Numbered from the stretch's first letter, positions 26,105-33,927 are shown. The stretch is 64,000 nucleotides of DNA from Clostridia bacterium (GCA_017403065.1 JAFQOT010000002.1:1-64000), one strand, 5' to 3'. Numbers and translations: made by a program. The notes: generated by a model not told the origin, from the sequence alone.

Positions 26105-26245
26105 ATGTTTCAAAATTTCAACCCTTTAAATTTCATACAAAATCTTGATATATTAGCTGTAGGAATGCTAAGTATTTTCCTTGTTATCGGCGTAGTTATA
26201 ATTGTTACAGTTCTTTTAAACAAAATTTTTAAGGATAAGAAGTAA
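26105..26245 (+). CDS. Small OadG-like membrane protein
   Basis: A 46-residue protein read directly from the sequence. AGGAGG at 26091-26096 precedes the ATG by eight bases. Residues about 16-39 are one hydrophobic helix (LAVGMLSIFLVIGVVIIVTVLL), followed by a Lys-rich tail NKIFKDKK. Single-helix proteins like this are gamma (OadG) subunits of sodium-pump decarboxylases, which hold the complex together. It is 15 bases after oadB, so co-transcription is certain in practice; the family call rests on size, topology and position. Confidence 0.75.
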   Translation: MFQNFNPLNFIQNLDILAVGMLSIFLVIGVVIIVTVLLNKIFKDKK

Positions 26246-26263
26246 GCTTGGCTTATAAAAATC

Positions 26264-26291
26264 TTGATTTTAAGTTAAATTATGGTACAAT
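26264..26291 (+). promoter_or_regulatory. Promoter-like pair upstream of the AI-2E gene
   Basis: TTGATT (26264-26269), 16 bases, TACAAT (26286-26291). The hairpin at 26292-26328 starts at the predicted transcription start, so if this promoter is real it would lie behind a terminator. Confidence 0.45.
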
Positions 26292-26328
26292 AGGCTTGTG
26301 GACAGGTTTGCCCGCAAGCCTGTTTTTT
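26292..26328 (+). terminator. Terminator after the oadB-oadG unit
   Basis: Ten-pair stem AGGCTTGTGG/CCGCAAGCCT with a 10-base loop and a following run of seven T. Confidence 0.85.
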
Positions 26329-26355
26329 TACAAAATTAAAGGATAGGTAACTCAA

Positions 26356-27504
26356 ATGGAGCTTAATTCCAAATCAATTAAAAAAATTATTTTTATAATT
26401 TTCTGCGGCGCTATAATATTTACCGCTTTTCAGAACATAGGGGGTCTGTTAAGCTTTTTAGGTGATATTTACTCGGTGTTTTCACCAGTTATTGCCGCTT
26501 TTTGCATTGCATTTGTTCTTAATGTGCTTCTTAACGCCTTTGAAAATAAAGTCTTTAAGTTTATGGATAAAAGCAATAAAAAAATTATCGCAAAGCTTAA
26601 AAGACCTTTGTGCTTAGTGCTTACCTATTTATTGGCTTTTGGCATTATTACAGTTTTGATTTTAGTAATCATACCCGATTTGGTAGACACCCTTATTTAT
26701 CTGGCAGAAAAAATGCCCTCTTTCTTTACAAATCTTATAAAGGATACTAAAGCCTTGCTGATAAGCTTTAATATCAACCCTGAGTCAATACCCGAAATAA
26801 ATTGGGTTTCTGTAGGCAATACCTTAAAGGATTGGCTGCTTAATTATTCAAGTAAATTTTTCGGTGATGCCGTAAACATTACAACCTCGGTTTTCTCAGG
26901 TGTTTTCGATACTATTTTCAGTATTGTAATTTCTGTATATATTTTAGCCCAAAAGGAAAAAATCGGCAGATTTGTAAACCGCGCTATAAACGCTTTCTTA
27001 CCCAAAAAAGCCACTGGTTTAATTTATCATATTGCTAACTGCACAAACGAACTGTTTTCCCGTTTTATCGGCGGTCAGCTTACCGAGTGCTTAATACTGG
27101 GCACCCTTTGCTTTATAGGTATGACCATTTTCGGTTTCCCAAATGCCCTTATTATTTCTGTTTTTATCGCCGTAACCGCATTAGTACCTATTATAGGCGC
27201 TACTATCGGCGTTATAATAGGCTTCTGCCTTATAGTTATTACAAGCCCTGTAAAAGCTATTTTATTTGTCGTCTTTTTCCTTATTCTGCAACAGCTTGAG
27301 GGAAATTTGATTTATCCAAAGGTAGTAGGCAAGGCAGTTGGGCTTCCCGGAGTAATTGTTGTAAGCGCAGTTTTAGTCGGAGGTAACATTGGCGGTATTA
27401 TGGGTACGCTTATTGCTGTTCCTGTAAGCGCCGTACTATTCACCCTTTTAAAAGAAGCGGTAGCTTATCGCCAAAAAAGAAAAGAACTAAAAGAAATCAT
27501 ATAA
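26356..27504 (+). CDS. AI-2E family transporter (PerM-like permease)
   Basis: A 382-residue membrane protein of the AI-2E/PerM exporter family. Hydrophobic helices lie at about 10-60, 85-110, 190-215 and in a block from 240 to 375. The C-terminal half shows the family pattern FIGGQLTECLILGTLCFIG, LVPIIGATIGVIIG, and LEGNLIYPKVVGKAVGLPG. Members have been linked to export of small signals or to Na+/H+ antiport; substrate cannot be predicted. Separate from the Na+-pump unit by a terminator. Confidence 0.85.
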   Translation: MELNSKSIKKIIFIIFCGAIIFTAFQNIGGLLSFLGDIYSVFSPVIAAFCIAFVLNVLLNAFENKVFKFMDKSNKKIIAKLKRPLCLVLTYLLAFGIITVLILVIIPDLVDTLIYLAEKMPSFFTNLIKDTKALLISFNINPESIPEINWVSVGNTLKDWLLNYSSKFFGDAVNITTSVFSGVFDTIFSIVISVYILAQKEKIGRFVNRAINAFLPKKATGLIYHIANCTNELFSRFIGGQLTECLILGTLCFIGMTIFGFPNALIISVFIAVTALVPIIGATIGVIIGFCLIVITSPVKAILFVVFFLILQQLEGNLIYPKVVGKAVGLPGVIVVSAVLVGGNIGGIMGTLIAVPVSAVLFTLLKEAVAYRQKRKELKEII

Positions 27505-27513
27505 CAAATAAAC

Positions 27514-27529
27514 GGCACCTGACGGTGCC
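27514..27529 (+). terminator. Short hairpin after the AI-2E gene
   Basis: GGCACC-TGAC-GGTGCC followed by ATTTATTTT; a weak intrinsic terminator by appearance. Confidence 0.5.
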
Positions 27530-27548
27530 ATTTATTTTGAGGTGAACT

Positions 27549-29456
27549 ATGCAACTTAAAATACAAAACGGCGTGGTAGAGCTTTCAGGCCAACCGATTT
27601 TAAATGATATAAACATAGAAATTAACGATAACAGCCACATAGCCATTGTAGGCCGTAACGGTTGCGGTAAAACCACACTTTTAAAGCTTATTTCAGGGGA
27701 ATACGCCCTTGCAAAAAACGAGGCTTGTGATAATAGCTTTTTTGCCCTTTCAGGTGATGCGAAAATAGGAGTTCTGTCACAAATAACCTTTAAGGATGAT
27801 AATGTTACCTTAGTGGATGAAATACGCTCTGCTTATGAGGAAATTTTAAACCTTAAATCCAAGCTCGACCAAGCGCAAAAAACAATGGAGCAAAGCGGTC
27901 TTGAAGAAGATATTAAGGAATACACAAACCTACTTGATACCTTTACTAACTTAGGCGGATTTTATTTCGAGAAAGAGTATGAGGCAGCTATTAAAAAATT
28001 CGGCTTTTCACAGGAGGAAAAGTACAAAAAAATATCAGAATTTTCAGGAGGCGAGCGTACAAAAATTGCCTTTTTAAAGCTTTTGCTATCCAAACCTGAA
28101 ATTCTTTTATTAGATGAGCCTACAAACCATCTTGATATTGAGGCGACCCTGTGGCTTGAAGAATATCTTAAGGATTATAAAAAAGCCTTTGTAGTAGTAT
28201 CCCACGACAGAATGTTTATTGATAACATAGCTAAAGAGGTATACGAAATCGAATACGGCAAAACCACACGTTATGTTGGAAATTACTCTAATTTTGTAGA
28301 AGCCAAAAAGCTAAATAGAAAACAGCAATTAAAGGATTTCAAGGCGCAGCAAAAAGAAATTAAGCATCTTGAAGAATTGGTAGATAAATTCCGCTATAAA
28401 GCAACCAAGGCGGCAATGGCTCAGTCTAAAATCAAACAGCTTGAAAGAATGACACCCATAGACTCCCCACAAGCTTATGACAACCGCACCTTTCACGCCG
28501 ATTTTCAGCCTGTAGACCTTGGCGTTAAGGATATGCTTGATATAAAAGATTTAACGGTAGGCTACCACAAGGCTTTAAGCAAAATAAATCTTCAGGTTAA
28601 GCAGGGTGAAAAAATAGGTATTATCGGTGGCAACGGATTAGGTAAATCAACCTTTATAAAAACCCTTATGGGCGAAATTCCCCAAATTTCAGGTAGCTTT
28701 AAATTCAGCCCCAGAGCTTCAGTAGGCTATTTTGATCAACAAATGGCTCAATATTCAAGCAATAAAACTGTGCTTGATGATTTTCTTTCCTTTAACACAA
28801 GCCTCACTAATTTTGAAGCTCGAAGCGCTTTAGGTGCTTTTATGTTTTCAGGGGATGATGTATTTAAAAGGGTTAATATGCTATCAGGCGGTGAAAGAGT
28901 TCGCCTGGCTCTTTGTAAAATATTTCAAAAAAAGCCCAATTTTCTTATACTTGACGAACCTACAAACCATTTGGACATTGTGGGCAAGGAAACCTTAGAG
29001 GAAATACTTTCCTCTTATGCAGGCACGCTGATTTTTGTTTCCCACGACCGTTATTTTGTTAAAAAAATAGCTGAAAGTCTTCTTGTGTTTGAGCCTGACG
29101 GAGTAAAGCTTTACCCATACGGCTACAATCAGTATATAAATTCAAAAAAAGAAGTCTGTGTAAACGCCGATACTGTATCCTCCCCAAAACCGAAGAAAAG
29201 CTATACTACCCCTGCGAAAGAAAAGGCTAAGCGTGAGCGGGCAGTTAAAAAGGCTGAAGAAAAAATTGCATTATTAGAATCAAGACTTAGTGAAATATCA
29301 CAGCTTATGAGCCTTGAAGAAATATTTACCGACTATCAAAAGCTATCACAGCTTCAAGATGAGCAAGCTGTTTTGGAAGCAGACTTAGATAACACTATGA
29401 GCCAATGGGAAAGCCTTTGCCAAGAGCTTTCTGACCTTGACATTAACATTAAATAA
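27549..29456 (+). CDS. ABC-F family ATPase
   Basis: Cytoplasmic protein with two ABC domains and no membrane segment, 635 aa. Domain 1: Walker A GRNGCGKTT (about 35-43), signature FSGGERTK, Walker B LLLDEPTNHLD. Domain 2: GGNGLGKST, signature LSGGERVR, LILDEPTNHLD. The linker between them (about 235-300) is rich in Lys and Gln, and a C-terminal coiled coil spans about 560-630. ABC-F proteins act on the ribosome; some protect against ribosome-targeting antibiotics, others are housekeeping factors such as Uup/YdiF. The two-domain layout with a C-terminal coiled coil is most like YdiF/Uup, so a resistance role is not implied. Confidence 0.9.
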   Translation: MQLKIQNGVVELSGQPILNDINIEINDNSHIAIVGRNGCGKTTLLKLISGEYALAKNEACDNSFFALSGDAKIGVLSQITFKDDNVTLVDEIRSAYEEILNLKSKLDQAQKTMEQSGLEEDIKEYTNLLDTFTNLGGFYFEKEYEAAIKKFGFSQEEKYKKISEFSGGERTKIAFLKLLLSKPEILLLDEPTNHLDIEATLWLEEYLKDYKKAFVVVSHDRMFIDNIAKEVYEIEYGKTTRYVGNYSNFVEAKKLNRKQQLKDFKAQQKEIKHLEELVDKFRYKATKAAMAQSKIKQLERMTPIDSPQAYDNRTFHADFQPVDLGVKDMLDIKDLTVGYHKALSKINLQVKQGEKIGIIGGNGLGKSTFIKTLMGEIPQISGSFKFSPRASVGYFDQQMAQYSSNKTVLDDFLSFNTSLTNFEARSALGAFMFSGDDVFKRVNMLSGGERVRLALCKIFQKKPNFLILDEPTNHLDIVGKETLEEILSSYAGTLIFVSHDRYFVKKIAESLLVFEPDGVKLYPYGYNQYINSKKEVCVNADTVSSPKPKKSYTTPAKEKAKRERAVKKAEEKIALLESRLSEISQLMSLEEIFTDYQKLSQLQDEQAVLEADLDNTMSQWESLCQELSDLDINIK

Positions 29457-29474
29457 TGCTAAAATGCTTTTTAG

Positions 29475-29690
29475 CAAAGGTTGACGGTATCTTAATTTTA
29501 AGATTTAAACCGGAATAGAGGTGAAATTCCTCTGCGAACTCGTCGCCGTAATTTATGTAAAACCGCTTTAATTATGCCACTGCAGAAATACAATTACCCG
29601 AATTGTTGTATTATGTGGGAAGGCAAAACGGTGGGCTTTCAATTAAGCCGCATAATAAGTCGGAATACTCGCCGTCGACTGTCAATACAA
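29475..29690 (+). ncRNA. Cobalamin riboswitch
   Basis: Clear AdoCbl/B12-type elements in order: GGAATAGAGGTGAAATTCCTCTGCG (29512-29536), GCCACTGCAGAA (29576-29587), TGTGGGAAGGC (29634-29644), and the B12 box region AGCCGCATAATAAGTCGGAATAC (29646-29668). It controls the DUF4430 and ECF S-component genes that follow; a terminator with the ribosome site inside it lies at 29760-29808. Confidence 0.93.
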
Positions 29691-29759
29691 AATGCCACGA
29701 GTAATTGGCGGTGTATTATGCATTTTTAATCGGGTATTGCGGTTTTTTATGCTGATATT

Positions 29760-29808
29760 GACTCTTTTTGTATTGATGGCTATAATTCAATACAAAAGGA
29801 GTTTTTTT
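29760..29808 (+). terminator. Riboswitch expression platform: hairpin that includes the ribosome binding site
   Basis: ACTCTTTTTGTATTGA (29761-29776) pairs with TCAATACAAAAGGAGT (29788-29803) and seven T follow. The 3' arm contains AAAAGGAG, the ribosome site for the GTG at 29812. The same hairpin could therefore both end transcription and hide the ribosome site. Confidence 0.8.
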
Positions 29809-29811
29809 ATC

Positions 29812-30204
29812 GTGAAAAACAAAAAAACAGTCATAGCTTTGGGGTTGGCGCTGGCAATAATTATAGTAGCATTTGCCGCCTTATTTATTATGAACCGTCC
29901 CGAAGCAGAAAAAGGAAACAAAACCATAAGCGTAACGGTAGTTTTTAGTGATAAATCAGAAAAAGACTACTCCATTAAGACCGATGCTCAATATTTAGGC
30001 GATGCCCTGTTACAAGAAAAACTTGTCACAGAAGAAGAGTATTCTAAAGGCTATTACACCGTTATAGCAGACCAGCGCGCCGACTATAATCTGGACAAGT
30101 CTTGGTGGTGCGTTACTGTAAACGGCGAAATGACAAACGTAGGAATTAACCAACAGCCTATCTCAGACGGTGATGAATTTGAAATCACAAACACCCCTGC
30201 TTAA
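29812..30204 (+). CDS. DUF4430 (transcobalamin-like C-terminal) membrane-anchored protein
   Basis: A 130-residue protein with an N-terminal membrane helix (residues 6-27) and an extracellular DUF4430 domain (about 38-130): ISVTVVFSDKSEKDY, WWCVTVNGEMTNVGINQQPISDGDEFEI. DUF4430 resembles the C-terminal domain of transcobalamin/intrinsic factor. The GTG at 29812 is chosen because AAAAGGAG lies ten bases upstream; a longer reading starting at 29692 would run through the riboswitch hairpins. With the riboswitch before it and an ECF S gene after it, it probably captures cobalamin or a corrinoid outside the cell; this is inference. Confidence 0.82.
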   Translation: MKNKKTVIALGLALAIIIVAFAALFIMNRPEAEKGNKTISVTVVFSDKSEKDYSIKTDAQYLGDALLQEKLVTEEEYSKGYYTVIADQRADYNLDKSWWCVTVNGEMTNVGINQQPISDGDEFEITNTPA

Positions 30205-30688
30205 ATTAAAAGAAATTATACTTCTTACACTTTTAGGTGTATTGATGTATATCTCTCAGGTGATAATGTCACATTTGCCTAATATTGAAATTGTTTCTCT
30301 CCTTATTATCATTATAACACGAAAATTCGGGTACAAGGCATTAGCCTCTATATATGTGTTTGTAGGATGCGAAATTTTAACCTACGGGCTTTCAATGTGG
30401 GTTATCAATTACCTTTATGTATGGTTAGTTTTATGGTTTTCAGTACTTTTAATCCGTAAGATAGACAGCCCTTTAATATATTCACTTATATCTGCAATTT
30501 TCGGTCTTCTTTTCGGCACATTATGCTCTGTTCCCTACTTTTTAACAGGTGGCATAACTTTGGGTGTCACATATATTGTAGGCGGTTTTTGGTTTGATAT
30601 TTTACATTGCAGCGGAAATTTTGTTTCAACCCTTTTTCTTTACAGGGCTTTAACAAGAATTATGGATAAAATGATAAAAACGCAGTAA
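30173..30688 (+). CDS. ECF transporter S component, probably cobalamin-specific
   Basis: A 171-residue integral membrane protein with about six helices, of the size and hydrophobic layout of ECF substrate-binding S components. It overlaps the DUF4430 gene by 32 bases and is under the cobalamin riboswitch, so B12 or a precursor is the likely substrate (the role of CbrT in lactobacilli). No ECF ATPase or T component is adjacent, so a shared energising module elsewhere is implied. Start may be the ATG at 30173 or the GTG three bases upstream. Confidence 0.8.
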   Translation: MNLKSQTPLLKLKEIILLTLLGVLMYISQVIMSHLPNIEIVSLLIIIITRKFGYKALASIYVFVGCEILTYGLSMWVINYLYVWLVLWFSVLLIRKIDSPLIYSLISAIFGLLFGTLCSVPYFLTGGITLGVTYIVGGFWFDILHCSGNFVSTLFLYRALTRIMDKMIKTQ

Positions 30689-30705
30689 TAAAGGGTAATT
30701 CTATT

Positions 30706-30747
30706 AACAGTAGAGTTTGAATTTCTAACTCTACTGTTTTATTTTTT
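30706..30747 (+). terminator. Terminator of the cobalamin uptake genes
   Basis: Perfect 12-bp stem AACAGTAGAGTT/AACTCTACTGTT followed by a T-rich tract. Confidence 0.9.
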
Positions 30748-30776
30748 GCTTTAGAAAATAAAAAAGAGAAATTATA

Positions 30777-30805
30777 TTGCATACACTTTAAAAAGCAGGT
30801 ATAAT
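30777..30805 (+). promoter_or_regulatory. Promoter of the degV gene
   Basis: TTGCAT (30777-30782), 17 bases, TATAAT (30800-30805). Confidence 0.75.
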
Positions 30806-30834
30806 TTTCACAAATCAATTCGAGGAGAAATTTT

Positions 30835-31704
30835 ATGAGCTTTAAAATTGTAACCGATTCTTGCGCTAATCTTACGGATGAACAAATAAAAGAATACGGT
30901 GTTGAGATTATTTCCCTAAAATATTACATTGAAGATAAGGAATACGACAGCTATATCAAAGGCAAAAAAACCGACTATACCGAAACCTATGCAAAGCTTC
31001 GTGAAAAAGCAATGATTACTACCTCTCTCGCATCACGTGAGGAATGTGACAAGGTAATTCTTCCTATTTTAGAATCAGGCGAGGATGTTTTGGTTTTAGC
31101 TTTTTCTTCAGGTCTTTCGGGTACCTATCAGGTAATAAAATTAGCCTGTGAGGATTATAGCGAGCAATATCCTGACAGAAAGATTATGGTAGTAGATACC
31201 CTTTGCGCCTCTTTGGGCGAGGGTATGGCTGTACATTATGCCGTTAAGCTTAAAAACGAAGGCAAAAGTATAGAAGAGGTCAAAGAATGGATAGAGCAAA
31301 ACAAGCTTTCTATCTGCCATATATTTACTATAGAGGATTTGTTCTTCCTTAAAAGAGGCGGTCGTCTTTCAGGAGCCGGCGCTGTTTTCGGTACTCTGTT
31401 AGGTATCAAACCGCTATTGCACGCAGCAGAAGACGGAAAGCTTTATGTTACAGGCAAAGCGCGTGGCAGAGCAGCAGCTTTAGAACACCTTATTTCATCC
31501 TTAGACGAAAAGGGAATTAATATTAAGGATCAGGATATTTTTATAGTTCACGGCGACTGCGAAAAAGACGCATTGTTTGTAGCCAACGAAATTAAAAAAC
31601 GCTACAAGGTGAAAAACATTGTTTATAATATGATTGACCCTGTAATTGCTGCCCATGCAGGCCCCGGAACACTTGCAGTATTCTTTTTAGGTAAGGAAAG
31701 ATAA
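30835..31704 (+). CDS. DegV family fatty-acid-binding protein
   Basis: A 289-residue cytoplasmic protein of the DegV/FakB family, which binds fatty acids for phosphorylation by FakA. Conserved segments: [10 protein letters not shown] at the start, [64 protein letters not shown], and C-terminal [14 protein letters not shown] fakA gene is not in the window. The ATG has GAGGAG just upstream. Confidence 0.92.
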   Translation: MSFKIVTDSCANLTDEQIKEYGVEIISLKYYIEDKEYDSYIKGKKTDYTETYAKLREKAMITTSLASREECDKVILPILESGEDVLVLAFSSGLSGTYQVIKLACEDYSEQYPDRKIMVVDTLCASLGEGMAVHYAVKLKNEGKSIEEVKEWIEQNKLSICHIFTIEDLFFLKRGGRLSGAGAVFGTLLGIKPLLHAAEDGKLYVTGKARGRAAALEHLISSLDEKGINIKDQDIFIVHGDCEKDALFVANEIKKRYKVKNIVYNMIDPVIAAHAGPGTLAVFFLGKER

Positions 31705-31719
31705 ATTATCGTTATATTA

Positions 31720-31759
31720 AAAGTCTTTTGGAATTTTCAACATTCCAAGAGGCTTTTTT
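31720..31759 (+). terminator. Terminator after degV
   Basis: AAGTCTTTTGGAAT pairs with ATTCCAAGAGGCTT, followed by TTTTTTT. Confidence 0.85.
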
Positions 31760-31828
31760 TAGTGTATTTTCACCTATGAATTGTAAATTTTGTATTTTTT
31801 GGTATATTTTTTTTGTTCATATTTTTGC

Positions 31829-31857
31829 TTGACTTTTATTTTAAATTAAGGTATTAT
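31829..31857 (+). promoter_or_regulatory. Promoter of the sigma factor gene
   Basis: TTGACT (31829-31834), 17 bases, TATTAT (31852-31857). It lies inside the longest reading frame and so argues for the internal start at 31897. Confidence 0.75.
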
Positions 31858-31896
31858 GGTTTTATACTTGTGGATAAATGCGAATTTGAGGTTCAA

Positions 31897-32460
31897 ATGG
31901 GTAAAAATTTTGTCGAAATTAACGAAAATTTACCAGACGATGAAATAATCCGACTGATTAACAACGGCGATTATGAATTGTTGCAAATTATAATAAGAAG
32001 ATACCATTCGGTTGTAGCTTATTATGTTAACAAATATTGCCCACTATCTCAAAAAGAGGATGCTTATCAGGAAGCCACCTTTGCTCTTTATTCGGCTGTA
32101 AAAACCTATGATTCAAACAAATCCTCTTTTTCTACCTTTGCAAATCTTTGCATAAAAAGGTCTGTAATCGGTTTGCTGCGCAACAGCAAGCATTCAAAAA
32201 ATATACCTGACGAGCTTTTATCCTCCATAGACGATATAGATATAGCCGATACAAACAGCCCTGAAAAAATCTTTTTTGATAATGAAGATTTCAAAACACT
32301 TAAAGCAAATATAAAATTAGAGCTTTCAGGTCTGGAGTATAGAGTATTGCAGCTTTATCTTGAAGGTAATAAGTATACCGATATTGCAAAAAGCTTAGAA
32401 ATTTCTGAAAAATCGGTGAATAATTCTCTCACAAGAATTAGAAAAAAGTTAAAACGTTAA
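31897..32460 (+). CDS. RNA polymerase sigma factor (sigma-H-like)
   Basis: A 187-residue sigma-70 family protein without region 1. Region 2 is at about 20-90 (IIRRYHSVVAYYVNKYC, DAYQEATFALYSAVKTYD, FSTFANLCIKRSVIGLLR) and region 4 at about 135-187 (LSGLEYRVLQLYLEGNKYTDIAKSLEISEKSVNNSLTRIRKKL). Size and motifs are nearest the stationary-phase/sporulation SigH group, though an alternative small sigma is possible. I chose the ATG at 31897 because GAGG lies six bases upstream and a promoter lies upstream within the longer frame. No anti-sigma gene is adjacent. Confidence 0.87.
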   Translation: MGKNFVEINENLPDDEIIRLINNGDYELLQIIIRRYHSVVAYYVNKYCPLSQKEDAYQEATFALYSAVKTYDSNKSSFSTFANLCIKRSVIGLLRNSKHSKNIPDELLSSIDDIDIADTNSPEKIFFDNEDFKTLKANIKLELSGLEYRVLQLYLEGNKYTDIAKSLEISEKSVNNSLTRIRKKLKR

Positions 32461-32577
32461 TAACGGGTAACACCGTTTATATATGCCCATGTAGCTTAAG
32501 AAGAGCGTTGAAAAACAAAGATGTCGGTATCAAGTCCGTCCAGGGTAAAATTAAATCACCAAGTGAGGTAAAAATCA
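32461..32577 (+). other. 117-base leader of the zinc-ribbon gene, unassigned
   Basis: The start (AACGGGTAACACCGTT) can form a small hairpin. The rest, with AAGAAGAGCG and GTCGGTATCAAGTCCGTCC, looks structured but I cannot match it to a known RNA. No clear promoter is seen. Confidence 0.3.
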
Positions 32578-32868
32578 ATGTTTGAAGACAAGACATTAGT
32601 TTGCAAAGACTGCGGAGAAGAATTCGTATTTACTGCAAGAGAACAAGAATTCTACGAGTCTAAAGGCTTTGTAAACGAGCCACAGCGCTGTAAGCCCTGC
32701 CGCGACAAGCGCAAAAACGCAGGTAGAGCTCCAAGAGAATTACACGAAGCAGTATGTGCAGCTTGTGGCGGAGTAGCTAAGGTTCCCTTCATTCCACGCG
32801 ATGACCGTCCGGTATATTGCAGCGAATGCTTCGCAAAGATGCGCGAACAAGAAGAAAGTGCGGAATAA
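32578..32868 (+). CDS. Zinc-ribbon protein (zf-trcl / CxxC-CxxC type)
   Basis: A 96-residue protein with two predicted zinc sites. The first is CKDCGEEF (C9, C12) with CKPCRDKRK (C38, C41); the second is CAACGG (C60, C63) with CSECF (C81, C84). The pattern fits the 'probable zinc-ribbon' family common in Clostridia. Function unknown; nucleic-acid binding or a redox-stress role is possible. A GTGAGGT-like ribosome site precedes the ATG. The terminator at 32883-32914 follows. Confidence 0.85.
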   Translation: MFEDKTLVCKDCGEEFVFTAREQEFYESKGFVNEPQRCKPCRDKRKNAGRAPRELHEAVCAACGGVAKVPFIPRDDRPVYCSECFAKMREQEESAE

Positions 32869-32882
32869 TCTTTTGGAATTTA

Positions 32883-32914
32883 AGCTACACCTATGGTAAG
32901 GTGTGGCTTTTTTC
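32883..32914 (+). terminator. Terminator after the zinc-ribbon gene
   Basis: AGCTACACC pairs with GGTGTGGCT, followed by TTTTTT. Confidence 0.88.
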
Positions 32915-32922
32915 TTTTTTGT

Positions 32923-32951
32923 TTGACTTAAAAAATTTTTTATGGTATACT
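32923..32951 (+). promoter_or_regulatory. Promoter of the XRE regulator, with start codon at +1
   Basis: TTGACT (32923-32928), 17 bases, TATACT (32946-32951). The ATG of the gene is at 32958, about where transcription should begin, so the mRNA is predicted to lack a leader. Confidence 0.8.
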
Positions 32952-32957
32952 CTTGGT

Positions 32958-33530
32958 ATGGAAAATTTAAATTTTATTATTGCTAAAAACCTGACAAATT
33001 TAAGAAAAAAGAATAAACTTACCCAGCTTGAGCTTGCAAATCTTTTAAACTATTCTGATAAAGCTATCTCTAAATGGGAAAACGGCGAATCTATGCCGGG
33101 GGTAGAGGTTCTTTACCGCATTTCTAAAATTTACAATGTAAGTCTTGATTACATTGTAGGTGAAAAAACTAACTATAAAGAGCTTATGCAAACGCCACTA
33201 ATCAAGAAAAGACGTTGCATTATTACCCTTTTATCAGTTTTAGCTGTTTGGTTTGCCGCTACAATTTTTTATGTTGCATTCGGTATGTTCAGCAGTATAA
33301 AGCTTTGGATTTTGTTTTGCTGGGCAGTGCCTGCATCTTTTATCGTTTGGCTGATATTTGACGCTATATGGAACAGGCACAAGCTATTATTCTGGCTGGT
33401 ATCACTTATTATATGGTCATTTTTAATCTGTCTATCGCTTCAATTTTTCAATTATAACATCTGGCAGATACTGTTTATCGGTATTCCTTTGCAGATAGGC
33501 GCTATTTTGTGGGACAGACTTTTAAAATAA
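32958..33530 (+). CDS. XRE-family regulator with C-terminal membrane helices
   Basis: A 190-residue protein. Residues 4-68 are a Cro/C1-type helix-turn-helix (NLRKKNKLTQLELANLLNYSDKAISKWENGESMPG), followed by a basic link (IKKRR) and four hydrophobic helices from about 85 to 185. Membrane-tethered XRE proteins of this form are common in Clostridia; their signals are mostly unknown. The start at 32958 is chosen because a good promoter ends seven bases upstream; the longer frame from 32817 would overlap the zinc-ribbon gene and the terminator. Confidence 0.85.
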   Translation: MENLNFIIAKNLTNLRKKNKLTQLELANLLNYSDKAISKWENGESMPGVEVLYRISKIYNVSLDYIVGEKTNYKELMQTPLIKKRRCIITLLSVLAVWFAATIFYVAFGMFSSIKLWILFCWAVPASFIVWLIFDAIWNRHKLLFWLVSLIIWSFLICLSLQFFNYNIWQILFIGIPLQIGAILWDRLLK

Positions 33531-33535
33531 AAAAA

Positions 33536-33570
33536 ATATGCCGAAATATTGATTTCGGCATATTTTTAAC
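33536..33570 (+). terminator. Terminator after the XRE regulator
   Basis: ATATGCCGAAAT pairs perfectly with ATTTCGGCATAT, then TTTT and a T-rich tract. Confidence 0.88.
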
Positions 33571-33597
33571 TTTTTTGTAAAAAATGAAAATTAGGTA

Positions 33598-33626
33598 TTG
33601 ACAAACCTATTGGCTTTAGATATAAT
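33598..33626 (+). promoter_or_regulatory. Consensus promoter of the tRNA pair
   Basis: TTGACA (33598-33603), 17 bases, TATAAT (33621-33626): exact consensus 22 bases before tRNA-Met. Confidence 0.92.
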
Positions 33627-33647
33627 ATAAAAGCTGTCTGAAAACTT

Positions 33648-33724
33648 GGCTGTATAGCTCAGTTGGCTAGAGCACGCGGTTCATACCCGCGGTGTCATTG
33701 GTTCAAATCCAATTACAGCCACCA
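33648..33724 (+). tRNA. tRNA-Met (CAT anticodon)
   Basis: 77 bases including encoded CCA. Acceptor GGCTGTA pairs with TACAGCC, the anticodon loop is TTCATAC, and the T arm is TTGGTTCAAATCCAA. CAT can also be a tRNA-Ile precursor read after lysidine modification; the sequence looks more like elongator Met. Confidence 0.93.
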
Positions 33725-33731
33725 TTTATTT

Positions 33732-33807
33732 GGCCCGGTGGTCAAGAGGCCTAAGACACCGCCCTTTCACGGCGGTAACACGAGTTCGAATCTCGTCCGG
33801 GTCACCA
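33732..33807 (+). tRNA. tRNA-Glu (TTC anticodon)
   Basis: 76 bases including encoded CCA. Acceptor GGCCCGG pairs with CCGGGTC (one G-U), the anticodon loop is CTTTCAC within GCCGCC-type stems, and the T arm is ACGAGTTCGAATCTCGT. Seven bases after tRNA-Met, clearly one transcript. Confidence 0.95.
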
Positions 33808-33810
33808 AAA

Positions 33811-33843
33811 AACGACTTGTTTATACAAGTCGTTTTTATTTTT
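33811..33843 (+). terminator. Terminator of the tRNA operon
   Basis: AACGACTTGT pairs with ACAAGTCGTT, then TTTT. Confidence 0.9.
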
Positions 33844-33852
33844 TATATTATA

Positions 33853-33879
33853 AAAGCGACCTGAAATTTCAGGTCGCTT
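33853..33879 (-). terminator. Terminator of the DUF3048 lipoprotein gene
   Basis: A perfect palindrome AAGCGACCTGAAA/TTTCAGGTCGCTT followed on the minus strand by TTTATAA; lies 48 bases after the stop. Confidence 0.75.
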
Positions 33880-33927
33880 AAATTTTAAGCTATATCTGAA
33901 CTTTGTTTTAAAAATCCAAACTTCGCC

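Noticed and set aside
27549..29456. Antibiotic-resistance ABC-F gene
   Set aside because: Motifs and the C-terminal coiled coil look like housekeeping YdiF/Uup-type ABC-F; nothing points to a resistance subfamily.
29692..29811. Longer N-terminus of the DUF4430 protein
   Set aside because: It would run through the riboswitch terminator; the GTG at 29812 has a good ribosome site and gives a normal membrane anchor.
31813..31896. Upstream start for the sigma factor
   Set aside because: A TTGACT-17-TATTAT promoter lies inside this stretch and the ATG at 31897 has a GAGG site.
32817..32957. N-terminal extension of the XRE regulator
   Set aside because: It overlaps the zinc-ribbon gene, a terminator and the regulator's own promoter.
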